DNA of 40,565 bases from an uncultured Nitrosomonadales bacterium (GCA_903915035.1 CAIWRI010000045.1:1-40565); one strand, 5' to 3'; positions 1 through 10,165 are shown, numbered from the stretch's first letter. Notes: generated by a model not told the origin, from the sequence alone. Made by a program: numbers and translations.

Positions 1-245
1 ATGCTTCCCCCGCCTTGCGGCGCACTTCTTGCCTCTTGCGTCATGCTTCCCCTGTCTTGCGGCGCACTTCCCGCGTCTTGAGGAGCACTTCCCGCGTCTT
101 GCGTCATGCTTCCCCGGTCTTGCGGCGCACTTTCCGCCTCTTGCGTCATGCTTCCCCTGTCTTGCGGCGCACTTCTTGCCTCTTGCGTCATGCTTCCCGC
201 GTCTTGCGGCGCACTTCCCGCGTCTTGCGTCATGCCTTCCTGAGG
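1..245. repeat. 21-bp tandem repeat (minisatellite), truncated by the window edge
   Basis: Eleven consecutive 21-bp units start at 1, 22, 43, 64, 85, 106, 127, 148, 169, 190 and 211, with a degenerate twelfth from 232. Two half-types alternate: one begins ATGCTTCCC and ends CTTGCGGC, the other begins GCACTTC and ends CTTGCGTC; the 64 and 85 units are two of the second type in a row. Because 21 bp is seven codons, several frames stay open and give low-complexity heptads (for example LRHASPV / LRRTSRV). No frame has a ribosome site or a recognisable protein, so I treat this as non-coding or of unknown coding status. The array may extend left of the window. Confidence 0.9.
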
Positions 246-842
246 CCGCGGAGCCTGGTGCGAATTCTTTGCTGCCTTTCCTGCAAACTGCACTGACCGG
301 CAAAAAAGACATTAATTTTGCCAAATCATCATGGCATTGCAATCTTGTACTGACGCTGAATGACAGCCTACCTGCTTGCCGGTTAATCACGCTGCGGTCT
401 GATTGCATCTTCCCCCTTTTTTTCGTTTGTGCATATAGACCAAAAGGTCTATGCCAAATGGCCTATATCAAAAAGCCCGGCAGCCTGACGCACTGGCCTG
501 ATAAGCCTGAAAGTCTCATAAAATCAAGGATTAATTGCGGTTAGGCGGTCGCTGTAAAATTTGCGTCTTGCCTTTTTTAATGCGCTATTGCCTGCCATTT
601 TTCTTTTGTCTTTTATTTATTTTCTTCTGACTGCTGCCGAAGAGCGTCGGCAATCGCGGGGTTGTTGGGCGCGGACTGTTTGAGCACCTGGCAGCAAAGC
701 CGTCCGGTCTGGCCGTTAGGCGTATTTGCTTGGCGGGTATCCGCGTGCACTGTGCTGATTGGACTATAATCAGCGGCGCTTCTGCCCAGCCTTAAAATTG
801 CCATTCATCAGCATGGTTTTTCTTGCCGCACACAATGAGCCT
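246..842. other. Gene-free spacer between the minisatellite and recC
   Basis: About 600 bp with no convincing gene. The reading frame that continues from the repeats to 544 is low in coding character and has no start signal. There is a palindrome at 435-452 (arms ATAGACC / GGTCTAT around AAAA) next to a second short one (GCC AAAT GGC), then pyrimidine-rich DNA at 570-625. A candidate recC promoter lies near the right end. Confidence 0.5.
765..770 (+). promoter_or_regulatory. Candidate -10 box for the recCBD operon
   Basis: A perfect TATAAT lies 73 bp before the recC start. No good -35 hexamer is seen at 16-18 bp. The box sits in the loop and right arm of a small inverted repeat (GCTGATT / AATCAGC, 754-774). 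The position is sensible but the promoter is weakly supported. Confidence 0.3.
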
Positions 843-3800
843 ATGAGCCACTTATATCCTGAAGTATTGCAGCCCGGTTTTATCGCTTTTCACAGCAACC
901 GGGCCGAAGATCTGGCTGAGGTGGTGGCAGCCTGGCTGCAACGTCATCCCTTGAATCCGCTCGAAGAAGAGATCATTCTGGTGCAGAGCAACGGCATGGC
1001 AGAGTGGATCAAGATGGCGCTGGCGAAAAGCGCTGGCGTGTGCGCGGCTACCCGGGTCGAATTGCCCTCACGCTTCTTGTGGCGCACTTATCGTCAGGTG
1101 CTGGGTCGTGAGGCCGTGCCGAATGAATCCGCGCTGGATAAAGTGCCGATGATCTGGCGACTGATGAAGTTGCTGCCGGCGCTGCTGGACAGGCCTGACT
1201 TTGCCCCGGTGGCGGGATTCCTGACGGCGAACGAAGCGGATCGTTTGCTGCAACTGGCGAGCAAATTGGCTGATCTGTTTGACCAGTACCAGAATTACCG
1301 CGCCGATTGGCTGGAGGCTTGGGCTGCGGGGCAGGATCATTTACTTATGGCGAATGGCGCTATTGCCGCTTTGCCGGCAGAACAACGCTGGCAGCCGCAA
1401 TTGTGGCGTGCCGTGCTGCAAACACTCACCGCCGAGCAGCGACAAGGCATCAGACCCAAATTACATCAGCGCGTACTCGCCAGCCTGGCCGCGGGTGAAA
1501 AACCGGCTCACAGGGTTGCGCAGCGCGTGATCGTGTTCGGCATGAGCCAGATACCCTGGACGACCTTGCAGGCGCTGGCGGCCTTAGCGCCCTTTAGTCA
1601 GGTCATGCTGGCGATACCTAATCCTTGCCGCTTCTATTGGGGTGACATCATGGACGGACGCGAGTTGCTGCAGTCCATGCGTCGTCGCCAGCCGCCTCGT
1701 GCCGGCGTCGATCTTGCCTTGTTGCCGCTGGAGGACATGCATGCACATGCGCATCCGCTGCTGGCAGCCTGGGGGCGTCAGGGGCGTGACTTCGTGCGTC
1801 AGCTGGATGTGTTTGACGATGCCGTGCAAAGTAAAAATCAGTTTGAACTGGCCAGGTTAGATCTGTTCGACGAATCCGAAGAAGCGCCGGGTACGCCGCT
1901 GCTAAAGCAACTGCAAAACCGCATCCGCGATCTTGTGCCGCTAAAGGAACATATACCGCTTGTCATTGCCGGCGAGGATAGATCCCTCGTTTTTCATAGC
2001 GCGCACAGTAAAATACGTGAACTCGAAGTGTTGCATGATCAGTTATTACTGGCTTTGTCAGACGGCACATTGCATCCGCGGGAGGTGATTGTGATGGTGC
2101 CCGACATCGAACAGATGGCGCCGGCCATACGCGCAATATTCGGCCAGTACAAGCAGCATGATCCCCGCTACATTCCTTTTGATATTGCCGACATGAGCGC
2201 AAAGGCCAGCAGCCCGCTGATCGGTGCGGTTGACTGGTTGTTAAGCCTGCCGCAACAACGCTGCCGCATGAGCGAGCTGGTGGCTTTGCTGGAGTTGCCG
2301 GCAATCTGCGGCCGTTTCGGCATTGAACAGGCGTCTGTTGCCAAACTCACGCAGTGGATGGCCGGGGCGGGCATACGCTGGGGGCTGAATGCGGAACACC
2401 GCAGCGAGCTGGGGCTGGCGGCCTGTGGTGAACAAAACAGTGCCTGGTTTGGACTGTGCAGGATGCTGTCAGGTTATGCCAGCGGCGCGGTGAGTGTGCA
2501 GACTGCGCTGTTTGAGCGCATTGAGCCCTATCCTGAAGTGGCAGGGCTTGAAGCGGAGCTGGCAGGCTCGCTGGCGCATCTGTTGCAGGCCTTGATACAG
2601 TGGTGGCAGGTAGCTGGCACTGCCGCCACGCCAGCGGTCTGGGTTGAGCGCGCCCGGACGTTGTTAGCCAGCATGATCAAGGCCGAATCCGAGCTGGACA
2701 GTCAGGCGCTGTGCGCGCTTGAGGAGGGCTTGCTCGCCTGGCAGAGTGCTTGCGAGGAAGCCGGTTTCGACGATGCCGTGCCTTTGCCGGTGGCGCGTGC
2801 AGCCTGGCAGGAGGCGCTGAAAACACCGGCGCTGAACCAGCGTTTCAGGGCGGGTGGCATCACCTTTTGCACCTTGATGCCGATGCGGGCGATTCCGTTT
2901 GAAGTGGTTTGTCTTTTGGGCATGAACGATGGCGATTATCCCAGGCAGACGATGCGCAGCGACTTCGACCTGATGGGCTTAAAAGGCGTTGCCAGGCCGG
3001 GCGATCGTTCCCGGCGTGATGATGACCGGCAGTTGATGCTCGAATCATTGTTATCCGCCAGACGGATATTGTATATAAGCTGGTGTGGTCACAGCGTGCG
3101 CGACAACAGTGAACAACCCCCGTCGGTGCTGGTCGCGCAATTGCGTGATTATCTGGCCTCAGCCTGGGGGCGCGAGGTGGTTGACAGCAGAACCACGCAA
3201 CATCCTCTGCAACCCTTCAGCCGGCGCTACTTTGAGGCGGACAATCCTTTGCGTACTTACGCCCGCGAATGGCGTGCGGCGCATGAACCGGCAGCGCAAG
3301 CATCCGGTATAGCAACGTCGCCAGCGCTGGCCGGTTTCGAGCCTGAGCAGGCGCTGACGCTGGCTCAGCTGGCCGCTTTTCTGCGCAATCCCGTCAAGGC
3401 GTTCTTCAGAAAACGTTTGCTGGTCAACTTTGCCGGGGAGCAGGAGGAAAACAGCGATGATGAGTGTTTCGCCGTCGATGCCCTGCATGAATATAGCCTC
3501 ATCCGTGCTTTACTCGATCGTGCCCTTGCACAAGGCGCTCAGCAGGATAGTGTGCCGCGCGCCCTGTTGCAGTTACGCAAAGCAGGGGAGCTGCCGCTCA
3601 AGGGGCTGGGTGACTTTAAGCAGCAGGCCTTGCAGGAAACACTCGCCACGATGCTGCACGCCTGGCGTGAGGCGGAAGCGCGCTTTCCTGAAAAGGCGGA
3701 ACGGCAGTCGGTTCGTCTGCAGGCGGATGAGGTGGTGCTCGAAGACTGGATAGATCATCTGCGCGCCTCGGACGTCAGCGGCACGCGGCAAATTGCCTGG

Positions 3801-4292
3801 CTGGAACTCGAACCCGGCAAGCTGCTGGAAGGCGGCAAGAAACCTGTTGCCCGCGCCGACAAGCTGTCAGGCCCGTGGATACGCAGTCTCGCCGTCGCGG
3901 CCTGCGGGCTCAGCGCACAGGGCGTACTGGTCGGACGCGACGGGGTGGTGGAAATCAATCCTGTGCCGGAACAGCAGGCTAAAGCCACGTTGAGCATGCT
4001 GTTGAAGTTGTGGCTGGCCGGCATGAATTCGCCGCTGCCCTTACCGCCTAAAACCGCGCTGGCTTTGCTGGCGGATAAAAATCCACTCAGTCAGTATGAG
4101 GGGGACTATCAGCTGCGGGGCGATGTGGAGGAGGCGAGTCTGGCCCGCGTCTTTCCGGATTATGAAGCGCTCATTGCGGATGGCCGCTTCGAGCTGTTAT
4201 CGCAGCAGATTTATCGCGCTATGCTGGACTGGGCGGCATGCTATGTCAGCGCGACTTTTCATGCAGGCGAAAAGCAAGAGGATGAGGCATGA
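843..4292 (+). CDS. recC: RecBCD exonuclease V, gamma subunit RecC
   Basis: RecC is the subunit of the RecBCD helicase-nuclease that splits the strands and recognises Chi during double-strand-break repair; it acts in the cytoplasm on DNA ends. The protein is 1149 aa (E. coli RecC is 1122). It begins MSHLYPEVLQPGFIAFHSNR, matching the family's N-terminal FHSNR motif. Other recognisable stretches are VQSNGMAEWI near residue 55, VFHSAHS before the second helicase-like domain, and CLLGMNDGDYPRQ in the C-terminal half. I chose ATG 843 because the family motif starts soon after it; the frame stays open upstream to 759, but those 28 residues do not look like RecC. No strong ribosome site is visible. 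The stop overlaps recB by 4 bp (ATGA), indicating translational coupling. Confidence 0.96.
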   Translation: MSHLYPEVLQPGFIAFHSNRAEDLAEVVAAWLQRHPLNPLEEEIILVQSNGMAEWIKMALAKSAGVCAATRVELPSRFLWRTYRQVLGREAVPNESALDKVPMIWRLMKLLPALLDRPDFAPVAGFLTANEADRLLQLASKLADLFDQYQNYRADWLEAWAAGQDHLLMANGAIAALPAEQRWQPQLWRAVLQTLTAEQRQGIRPKLHQRVLASLAAGEKPAHRVAQRVIVFGMSQIPWTTLQALAALAPFSQVMLAIPNPCRFYWGDIMDGRELLQSMRRRQPPRAGVDLALLPLEDMHAHAHPLLAAWGRQGRDFVRQLDVFDDAVQSKNQFELARLDLFDESEEAPGTPLLKQLQNRIRDLVPLKEHIPLVIAGEDRSLVFHSAHSKIRELEVLHDQLLLALSDGTLHPREVIVMVPDIEQMAPAIRAIFGQYKQHDPRYIPFDIADMSAKASSPLIGAVDWLLSLPQQRCRMSELVALLELPAICGRFGIEQASVAKLTQWMAGAGIRWGLNAEHRSELGLAACGEQNSAWFGLCRMLSGYASGAVSVQTALFERIEPYPEVAGLEAELAGSLAHLLQALIQWWQVAGTAATPAVWVERARTLLASMIKAESELDSQALCALEEGLLAWQSACEEAGFDDAVPLPVARAAWQEALKTPALNQRFRAGGITFCTLMPMRAIPFEVVCLLGMNDGDYPRQTMRSDFDLMGLKGVARPGDRSRRDDDRQLMLESLLSARRILYISWCGHSVRDNSEQPPSVLVAQLRDYLASAWGREVVDSRTTQHPLQPFSRRYFEADNPLRTYAREWRAAHEPAAQASGIATSPALAGFEPEQALTLAQLAAFLRNPVKAFFRKRLLVNFAGEQEENSDDECFAVDALHEYSLIRALLDRALAQGAQQDSVPRALLQLRKAGELPLKGLGDFKQQALQETLATMLHAWREAEARFPEKAERQSVRLQADEVVLEDWIDHLRASDVSGTRQIAWLELEPGKLLEGGKKPVARADKLSGPWIRSLAVAACGLSAQGVLVGRDGVVEINPVPEQQAKATLSMLLKLWLAGMNSPLPLPPKTALALLADKNPLSQYEGDYQLRGDVEEASLARVFPDYEALIADGRFELLSQQIYRAMLDWAACYVSATFHAGEKQEDEA

Positions 4293-7200
4293 CAACAGAT
4301 ATCAGTTCAGGCCAGGTGTTGCAGGCAGAAGTTTTCGATCTGTGGGGCAGCCGGCTGATTGAAGCGAGCGCGGGAACCGGAAAAACCTGGACGATCGCAG
4401 CGCTGTATTTGCGCCTGGTGTTGGGGCATGGCGCGCAACATGGTTTTACACGCCCGCTGCGTCCGCCGGAAATACTGGTGATGACTTTTACCCGTGCGGC
4501 CACGCGCGAGTTGTCGAATCGCATACGCGAGCGGCTGCTGAGCGCGGCACGCTGCTTCAGGGGCGAGTGTAAAGCGGAAGATGCCCTTTTGCAGGATTTA
4601 CTGGATGCCTATCAAGCCGGACCGCTGCGCAACCGGGCCGCCTGGGCGCTGGCAACGGCGGCTGAGAACATGGATGACGCCTCGATTCATACCATTGATG
4701 CCTGGTGTCAGCGCATGCTGAAGGAACATGCTTTCGACAGCGGCAGTCTGTTTGACGAGCAACTGGTTGCCGATGAAGCGGCTTTGCGCATCGAAGCGAC
4801 ACAGGATTACTGGCGCGAGGGGTGTTATCCGCTGGCCGCCGACGCTCTGTCAGCGGTGCTGAAAATATGGTCCGGTGTGGAGGCGCTGATCACCGACATG
4901 CGAGAACTGATCAATCAGCATATCCCGCCAGAGGCGGCTAACGGCACACTGACCTCTGTGCTGCAAACGAGGGGTGCGCAACGCAGCAAGGCGTTAGCTG
5001 CGCTGAAAACCGGCTGGGTTGCGCGCAGCCAAGCGATGCAGGACTGGCTCACTACACAGTTGCCTGCGAAACAGCATGGCTGGACAACGTTGCGGCAGGG
5101 GGATTTTATACGCTGGCTGAATGCGTTGAAAGAGTGGGCTGAGGGATCTCAGGACGAATCACCGGAAGCGGCAATGGGTAAAACTGCCTGGGAGCGCCTG
5201 ACGCCGGCAGGTATGGAAAAAGTCCGCGCACCCGATTCCCCGGCAATCAATTTGCCTGCCGAATTTACGGCCTTTGCTGAACTTAAAGTCGCTCTGGCGC
5301 AGTTGCCTGAGGTCAGCTCTTTCGTGCGCTTGCATGCCGCGGCAAACATCGCCCGTCGCCTGTTGCTGCTCAAACGGCAGACTTGCAGTTTCGGTTTTTC
5401 AGATATGCTGCAAAGATTGCACAGCGCCTTGCAAGGTGAGAACGGCGTACCATTGCGTGAGCGTATCCTGGCGCAATATCCGGTCATTCTGCTCGATGAG
5501 TTTCAGGATACCTCGCCGTTGCAATATCAGATCTTCGATCAGATTTATCAGACCGCAAGCAATAACCCGCAAAGTGCCCTGCTGCTGATCGGCGACCCGA
5601 AACAGTCGATTTACGGCTTTCGCGGCGCGGATATTTACAGTTATATGCAGGCAAGGGAGGCGACCCGCGGGCGTCACTATGTACTGGAAACCAATTATCG
5701 CTCAACGGAGGCCCTGGTTAGCACGGTGAATCACTGCTTCGGCTCTGCCGAGCGAAGGTCGGGCGAAGGGGCATTCATGTACCGCAAGCCGGAGGACAAT
5801 CCGTTGCCTTTTGAGCCGGTGCGCGCCTTTGGCCGCCGCGAGCAGTTTGTCACCGGGGCGGGTATCGCACCCGCCATGACGCTGGTGCATGAACTCGCGC
5901 TGAACAAGGCCGAAGACATCCGTAAGCAGCAGGGCGCGCGCTGTGCCGAACAAATCGTCTGCTGGTTGAATGACCCTCAATCCGGTTTCGCCGTGGCAGG
6001 CGATGAAGCCGCCTTCAGGCCTTTGCTGCCGTCTGACATTGCGATTCTGGTGCGCACAGGTAAGGAGGCGGCGGCAGTCAGGCGCGAACTGACGCGCCGG
6101 CAGGTGCCCTCGGTATATCTCTCGGACAAGGAATCGGTATTCGCCAGCGGGGTGGCTCATGACCTGGTGCACTGGTTGCGCGCTGTCGCCATGCCGCAGG
6201 ATGTCAGGCTGGTGCGTACTGCACTGGCTATCGCGACACTGGGCTTGAGCCTGGAGGAGCTGGAGATGCTGGCCTGTCATGATGAAGCCTTTGATGCGCG
6301 CTGCGATCAACTGCGTCAGTTGCGCAGTGTCTGGCAGGCACAGGGCGTGCTGGCGATGTTGCGTCAGACCTTGCATCAGATGAAACTTGCCGCAGGCTGG
6401 CTAACGGCGCCCGAGGGGGAGCGCAAGCTGACCAATTTCCTGCATCTGGCTGAATTGCTGCAAGCAGCAAGCAATAATCTGGAGGGCGAGCAGGCATTGA
6501 TCCGCTGGTTGCTTACCGAGATAGACACCGGGGATGCGAAAAGTGATGAGCAGGTGGTGCGTCTGGAAAGCGATGCCGGTCTGGTCAAGGTCATTACCAT
6601 ACACAAAAGCAAGGGGCTGGAATATCCGCTGGTCTGTCTGCCTTATGCCACCAGTTTCAGGGGCGTGGAAAGAAGGTCGACCGCTTTTCTCAATCTGGCG
6701 GATGAGTCCGGTCAGCGAAAATTAAGTTTGCAGTTTGATGATGCGGAGCTGGCCCGTGCGGACCGGGAGCGGCAGAGGGAAGATTTACGCCTGCTGTATG
6801 TTGCGCTGACGCGTGCGCGGCATGGTTTGTGGGTAGGCTTTGCCGCGGTAAAAAAGGGTAAGAATTGCGTTGCCTGGCAAAGCGGGGCGGGTTATATCTT
6901 CGGTGGAACGGCGGATACGTCAGACTGGTTAGCCCTGTTGCAGCGGTTTGCCTGTGCCGATATTGTTTTGCTGGCGGCAGCGCAAAACACGCCATGCACC
7001 CTGCTGTTGCAAGCCGATTCTGTCGCGCCTTTACAGGAGGTGCCGGATTATCAGGCCGACTTCGAGCGCAATTGGACGATAGGCAGTTTTTCCCGGCTGG
7101 CCAAGGATCTGAGCTCGGTTACCTCGGCTTTGTCGCCCTTGCAGGTATCCCGAGGCGCGGATGACGAATTCGCTTCGAGCAATAAATTGATCGCAGCCCG

Positions 7201-7951
7201 GGAATTCATTCCGGCTCACGCACAGCAAGCAGCGCAAGGCTGGCATAAATTCATACGCGGACCTCAGGCGGGAAATTTTCTGCATGATCAGCTTGAGTGG
7301 CTGGCGGAGCAGGCGTATGCCTTGCCGGGCAACGAGCTGCTTGCTGTGCGGCTGAGTCGCCGTTGCGAGCGCGCAGGCTACGGGGCTTATGCTGAAGAGA
7401 TCGTCTCCTGGCTTGCCGAAGTGGTGCAAACCCGGTTGCCCGGGCCCGATGCGGCGCTAGTTGAGCTGCTTGCGGTGTTGCCTGAGATGGAGTTCTGGTT
7501 ACCTGCACAGCGGCTTGAGAGCAAAGCCTTCGATGCCCTGTGTCAGCAATATCTGTTGCCGGGGGTGGAGCGTCCGCTGCTTGCCGACCGGCAATTGCAC
7601 GGCATGTTGCTGGGCTTTGCCGATCTGGTGTTTGAACATCAGGGGAAATACTGGATACTCGATTACAAGTCGAATCATCTGGGTGAGGACGATGCGGCTT
7701 ATAGCAGCGACGCGCTGGCCCGTTCCATGGCCGAGCACCGCTATGACATACAGGCGGCGATTTACCTGCTGGCCTTGCACCGTCTGCTGAAAGACCGTCT
7801 GGGCAGCAACTATCATCCTGAACAGCAGCTGGGCGGCGCAGTGTATCTGTTCCTGCGCGGCATAAAAGGGCCGCAAAACGGAGTTTGTCTGATCCCGGCC
7901 TGCATTCCCCTGCTGGATGCGTTGGATACCATGCTGAGCGGAGAGCTTTGA
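4289..7951 (+). CDS. recB: RecBCD exonuclease V, beta subunit RecB (helicase-nuclease)
   Basis: RecB is the 3'-5' superfamily-1 helicase and the sole nuclease of RecBCD, and it loads RecA after Chi. The protein is 1220 aa (E. coli 1180). The Walker A motif ASAGTGKT is at residues 26-33. VMTFTRAATREL follows as motif Ia, LLDEFQDTSP is the Walker B/DExx motif, LIGDPKQSIYGFRGAD and ETNYRST follow, and LLYVALTRAR is motif VI. The C-terminal nuclease domain keeps its metal ligands: D1112 (GFADLVF) and D1125-Y-K1127 (ILDYKSN). The gene starts inside the end of recC (4-bp overlap) and its TGA shares one base with the recD ATG, so the three subunits should be made together. All motifs are intact and the enzyme should be active. 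Confidence 0.97.
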   Translation: MTTDISSGQVLQAEVFDLWGSRLIEASAGTGKTWTIAALYLRLVLGHGAQHGFTRPLRPPEILVMTFTRAATRELSNRIRERLLSAARCFRGECKAEDALLQDLLDAYQAGPLRNRAAWALATAAENMDDASIHTIDAWCQRMLKEHAFDSGSLFDEQLVADEAALRIEATQDYWREGCYPLAADALSAVLKIWSGVEALITDMRELINQHIPPEAANGTLTSVLQTRGAQRSKALAALKTGWVARSQAMQDWLTTQLPAKQHGWTTLRQGDFIRWLNALKEWAEGSQDESPEAAMGKTAWERLTPAGMEKVRAPDSPAINLPAEFTAFAELKVALAQLPEVSSFVRLHAAANIARRLLLLKRQTCSFGFSDMLQRLHSALQGENGVPLRERILAQYPVILLDEFQDTSPLQYQIFDQIYQTASNNPQSALLLIGDPKQSIYGFRGADIYSYMQAREATRGRHYVLETNYRSTEALVSTVNHCFGSAERRSGEGAFMYRKPEDNPLPFEPVRAFGRREQFVTGAGIAPAMTLVHELALNKAEDIRKQQGARCAEQIVCWLNDPQSGFAVAGDEAAFRPLLPSDIAILVRTGKEAAAVRRELTRRQVPSVYLSDKESVFASGVAHDLVHWLRAVAMPQDVRLVRTALAIATLGLSLEELEMLACHDEAFDARCDQLRQLRSVWQAQGVLAMLRQTLHQMKLAAGWLTAPEGERKLTNFLHLAELLQAASNNLEGEQALIRWLLTEIDTGDAKSDEQVVRLESDAGLVKVITIHKSKGLEYPLVCLPYATSFRGVERRSTAFLNLADESGQRKLSLQFDDAELARADRERQREDLRLLYVALTRARHGLWVGFAAVKKGKNCVAWQSGAGYIFGGTADTSDWLALLQRFACADIVLLAAAQNTPCTLLLQADSVAPLQEVPDYQADFERNWTIGSFSRLAKDLSSVTSALSPLQVSRGADDEFASSNKLIAAREFIPAHAQQAAQGWHKFIRGPQAGNFLHDQLEWLAEQAYALPGNELLAVRLSRRCERAGYGAYAEEIVSWLAEVVQTRLPGPDAALVELLAVLPEMEFWLPAQRLESKAFDALCQQYLLPGVERPLLADRQLHGMLLGFADLVFEHQGKYWILDYKSNHLGEDDAAYSSDALARSMAEHRYDIQAAIYLLALHRLLKDRLGSNYHPEQQLGGAVYLFLRGIKGPQNGVCLIPACIPLLDALDTMLSGEL

Positions 7952-9933
7952 TGAATACGGCTATTCAAGACGATGTGATTATTTTGCAAACAGCCGACGC
8001 AGATACGCTGGCTATTTTGCACGGCTGGGCTGAAAAAGGCTGGCTGCGCAGGCTCGACAGCGCCATGGCCGATTTTATGCGCGAACTGGATGCGTCTGCG
8101 GCACCTGTATTGCTGGTATGCACGGCATTACTGGCACAGATGGAAGGGCGCGGCCATACCTGCCTGCCGTTGCGGCAACTGGTCAGGCAGCCTGAGTTGA
8201 TCTTGAACTGGCCGCCGGCTGCCCGTCAGGAATTAGCTATGTTATGGCGACGGTTGCCGGACAATTTATCTGACTGGTTAACGGTCCTGCGGGCGAGCAT
8301 ATTAATCCGCACGGCATCTGCGACTGACAGCGGACAGCCTCTGGTGTTAAGTGGCACGGAGCAGGAGCCCTTGCTGTATTTGCGCCGCTACTATCTGTAT
8401 GAACAGGACGTTGCCGGCAATGTGCTGCAACGCACAACGGCAGCTCTCCCCGTGGATGAAGTGCTGGCAGGAGAGTGGCTCTCGCGTCTGTTTGATGCGG
8501 ACGCGGATGAGCTTGACTGGCAAAAACTGGCTTGCGCCGTGGCCTTGCGCGGCAGTTTCACCGTGATTACCGGCGGACCCGGCACGGGCAAAACCTATAC
8601 CGCAGCGCGTATGCTGGCGTTGCTTTTTGCCATGCATGGCGAGCGGCTGCGTGTTGCTCTGGCGGCACCCACCGGCAAGGCTGCGGCACGCTTGCGACTG
8701 TCCATTGATGCGTCCTTGCAGGAATTGAGCATGCGACTGGGCGATACACTGGACCTGGATTCCTTCACCCGGCGCATAGGCGCTGCGAGAACCTTGCATG
8801 CCCTGCTGGGCGCCAGGCCGGATACCAGGCAACTGCGCTTCAATGCCAGTCATCCGCTGGATGTGGACATCCTGATTGTCGATGAGGCGTCAATGATTCA
8901 TCTTGAGATGATGTCCTCGCTGTTGCAGGCCATGCCGCCCGGCGCTAAAGTTATTCTGCTGGGTGACAAGGATCAGCTCGCCTCGGTTGAGGCGGGTGCC
9001 GTACTGGGTGATCTTTGCCTCGGTGCCCTGGCGGGGAGCTATGATGCGGAAACTGCGCGCTATGTGCTGTCTGTTACCGGAATTAAGCTGCCGGATAAGT
9101 ATCTGACGACTCGAAGTACGCCACTGGCGCAACAAACGGTGATGCTGCGCAAAAGTCGTCGCTTCGGCGGACTGATCGGCCAGTTGGCACAGGCGGTGAA
9201 TCGCGGGGAGAGTGAGCTGGCGCAGCAACTGATTAGCCGTGATGCGACAGGCATTTTGCATACCACCAGTCACCCGACTGTGAGTACGGTAGTGCATCTC
9301 GCTGTTCACGGCAGGCCAGGTGCCAGCGCCTGTTACGCGGATTATTTGCAGCTGGCAAGCAAAAGGCCCGCTGATTCGCAGCGACATGAAGCCTGGGTAA
9401 AAAGCGTGCTGCTGGCCTTTGAACGGTTTCGCATCCTCTGCGCGGTGCATGAGGGGGACTGGGGCACTGAGCGTTTAAATGTGGCAGTCCAGCTGGCGCT
9501 GGCAGCGGAGGGACTGCTAAAGCCCAGAGGTGAATGGTATGTCGGCCGACCGGTGATGGTCACCCGCAACGATGCGGAGCTGGGCGTTTTTAACGGCGAT
9601 GTGGGTATCGCCTTGCCGGGGGCTTTGCTGGCTGCCGCGCTGCGCGTGTATTTTCTGGATGGTGATAATTTGCGCTCGGTTGGTGTCAGCCGTCTGGCGC
9701 ATGTGGAAACCGCCTTTGTGATGACGGTGCACAAGAGTCAGGGCTCTGAGTTTCAACATACCTTGCTGGTGTTGCCCGAGGGCGGTGCTCAGGCTTTAAC
9801 CCGTGAGCTGGTTTACACCGGCATTACCCGTGCGCGGGAAAACTTTACCCTGATCGAAGGACAGCCTGGTTTGCTGAAACAGGCAATTGCTCAACCCTCA
9901 CGGCGCGCCAGCGGCTTGCAGATCGGATTTTAA
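7951..9933 (+). CDS. recD: RecBCD exonuclease V, alpha subunit RecD
   Basis: RecD is the fast 5'-3' superfamily-1 helicase of RecBCD, which also regulates nuclease and RecA-loading activity. The protein is 660 aa (E. coli 608). Walker A GGPGTGKT is at residues 208-215, the Walker B-like motif is LIVDEASMI, then ILLGDKDQLASVEAG (motif III region), TVHKSQGSEF and LVYTGITRAREN near the C-terminus. The start at 7951 (ATGAATACG) has a GGAGAG ribosome site just upstream and shares one base with the recB stop (TGATG). The frame is open back to 7885, but that part lies inside recB. A short hairpin with a T-run follows about 145 bp downstream. Confidence 0.96.
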   Translation: MNTAIQDDVIILQTADADTLAILHGWAEKGWLRRLDSAMADFMRELDASAAPVLLVCTALLAQMEGRGHTCLPLRQLVRQPELILNWPPAARQELAMLWRRLPDNLSDWLTVLRASILIRTASATDSGQPLVLSGTEQEPLLYLRRYYLYEQDVAGNVLQRTTAALPVDEVLAGEWLSRLFDADADELDWQKLACAVALRGSFTVITGGPGTGKTYTAARMLALLFAMHGERLRVALAAPTGKAAARLRLSIDASLQELSMRLGDTLDLDSFTRRIGAARTLHALLGARPDTRQLRFNASHPLDVDILIVDEASMIHLEMMSSLLQAMPPGAKVILLGDKDQLASVEAGAVLGDLCLGALAGSYDAETARYVLSVTGIKLPDKYLTTRSTPLAQQTVMLRKSRRFGGLIGQLAQAVNRGESELAQQLISRDATGILHTTSHPTVSTVVHLAVHGRPGASACYADYLQLASKRPADSQRHEAWVKSVLLAFERFRILCAVHEGDWGTERLNVAVQLALAAEGLLKPRGEWYVGRPVMVTRNDAELGVFNGDVGIALPGALLAAALRVYFLDGDNLRSVGVSRLAHVETAFVMTVHKSQGSEFQHTLLVLPEGGAQALTRELVYTGITRARENFTLIEGQPGLLKQAIAQPSRRASGLQIGF

Positions 9934-10165
9934 CTGTGCAGGCTAACTGAAACGCTTAAACTCAAACCGTTTTAGCCGTTGCTATGCTCGAAACCCGTGC
10001 AGGCAGACCTGCACGAGCGTATTCCTCATCACGGCAAGTCTTTGCCATCTGCGATCAGTCAGTCGAACTTACTGGAATGACCGCTGTGGTCGTTTTTTTG
10101 TGCGGGCTGGTGCTGCGTTGAAAAAACGTGGTTATAAATTGATGGCAATTTTTTAAACGTACAAC
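9934..10165. other. Convergent spacer between recD and tRNA-Phe
   Basis: No gene seen. A perfect 8-bp hairpin (CGTGCAGG CAGA CCTGCACG) lies at 9996-10015 without a T-run, followed by the weak recD terminator at 10079-10099. Confidence 0.5.
10079..10099 (+). terminator. Weak Rho-independent terminator after recD
   Basis: A short stem GACCG / TGGTC with a CTG loop, one pair being G-T, is followed by G and then seven T. It is the only stem with a T-run downstream of recD on the plus strand. The stem is short, so strength is doubtful. Confidence 0.45.

Noticed and set aside
1..245. CRISPR array
   Set aside because: Units are contiguous 21-bp tandem copies with no unique spacers and no cas genes nearby.
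29..544. 171-codon plus-strand frame across the minisatellite
   Set aside because: Open only because the repeat is a multiple of three; the part beyond the repeat lacks coding character.
613..804. 63-codon minus-strand frame upstream of recC
   Set aside because: No ribosome site, no recognisable motif, and it overlaps the likely recC promoter.
5702..6376. 224-codon minus-strand frame inside recB
   Set aside because: Shadow of recB; all conserved helicase motifs are on the plus strand.
9996..10015. Perfect 8-bp hairpin after recD as a terminator
   Set aside because: No T-run on either strand; kept only as a spacer note.
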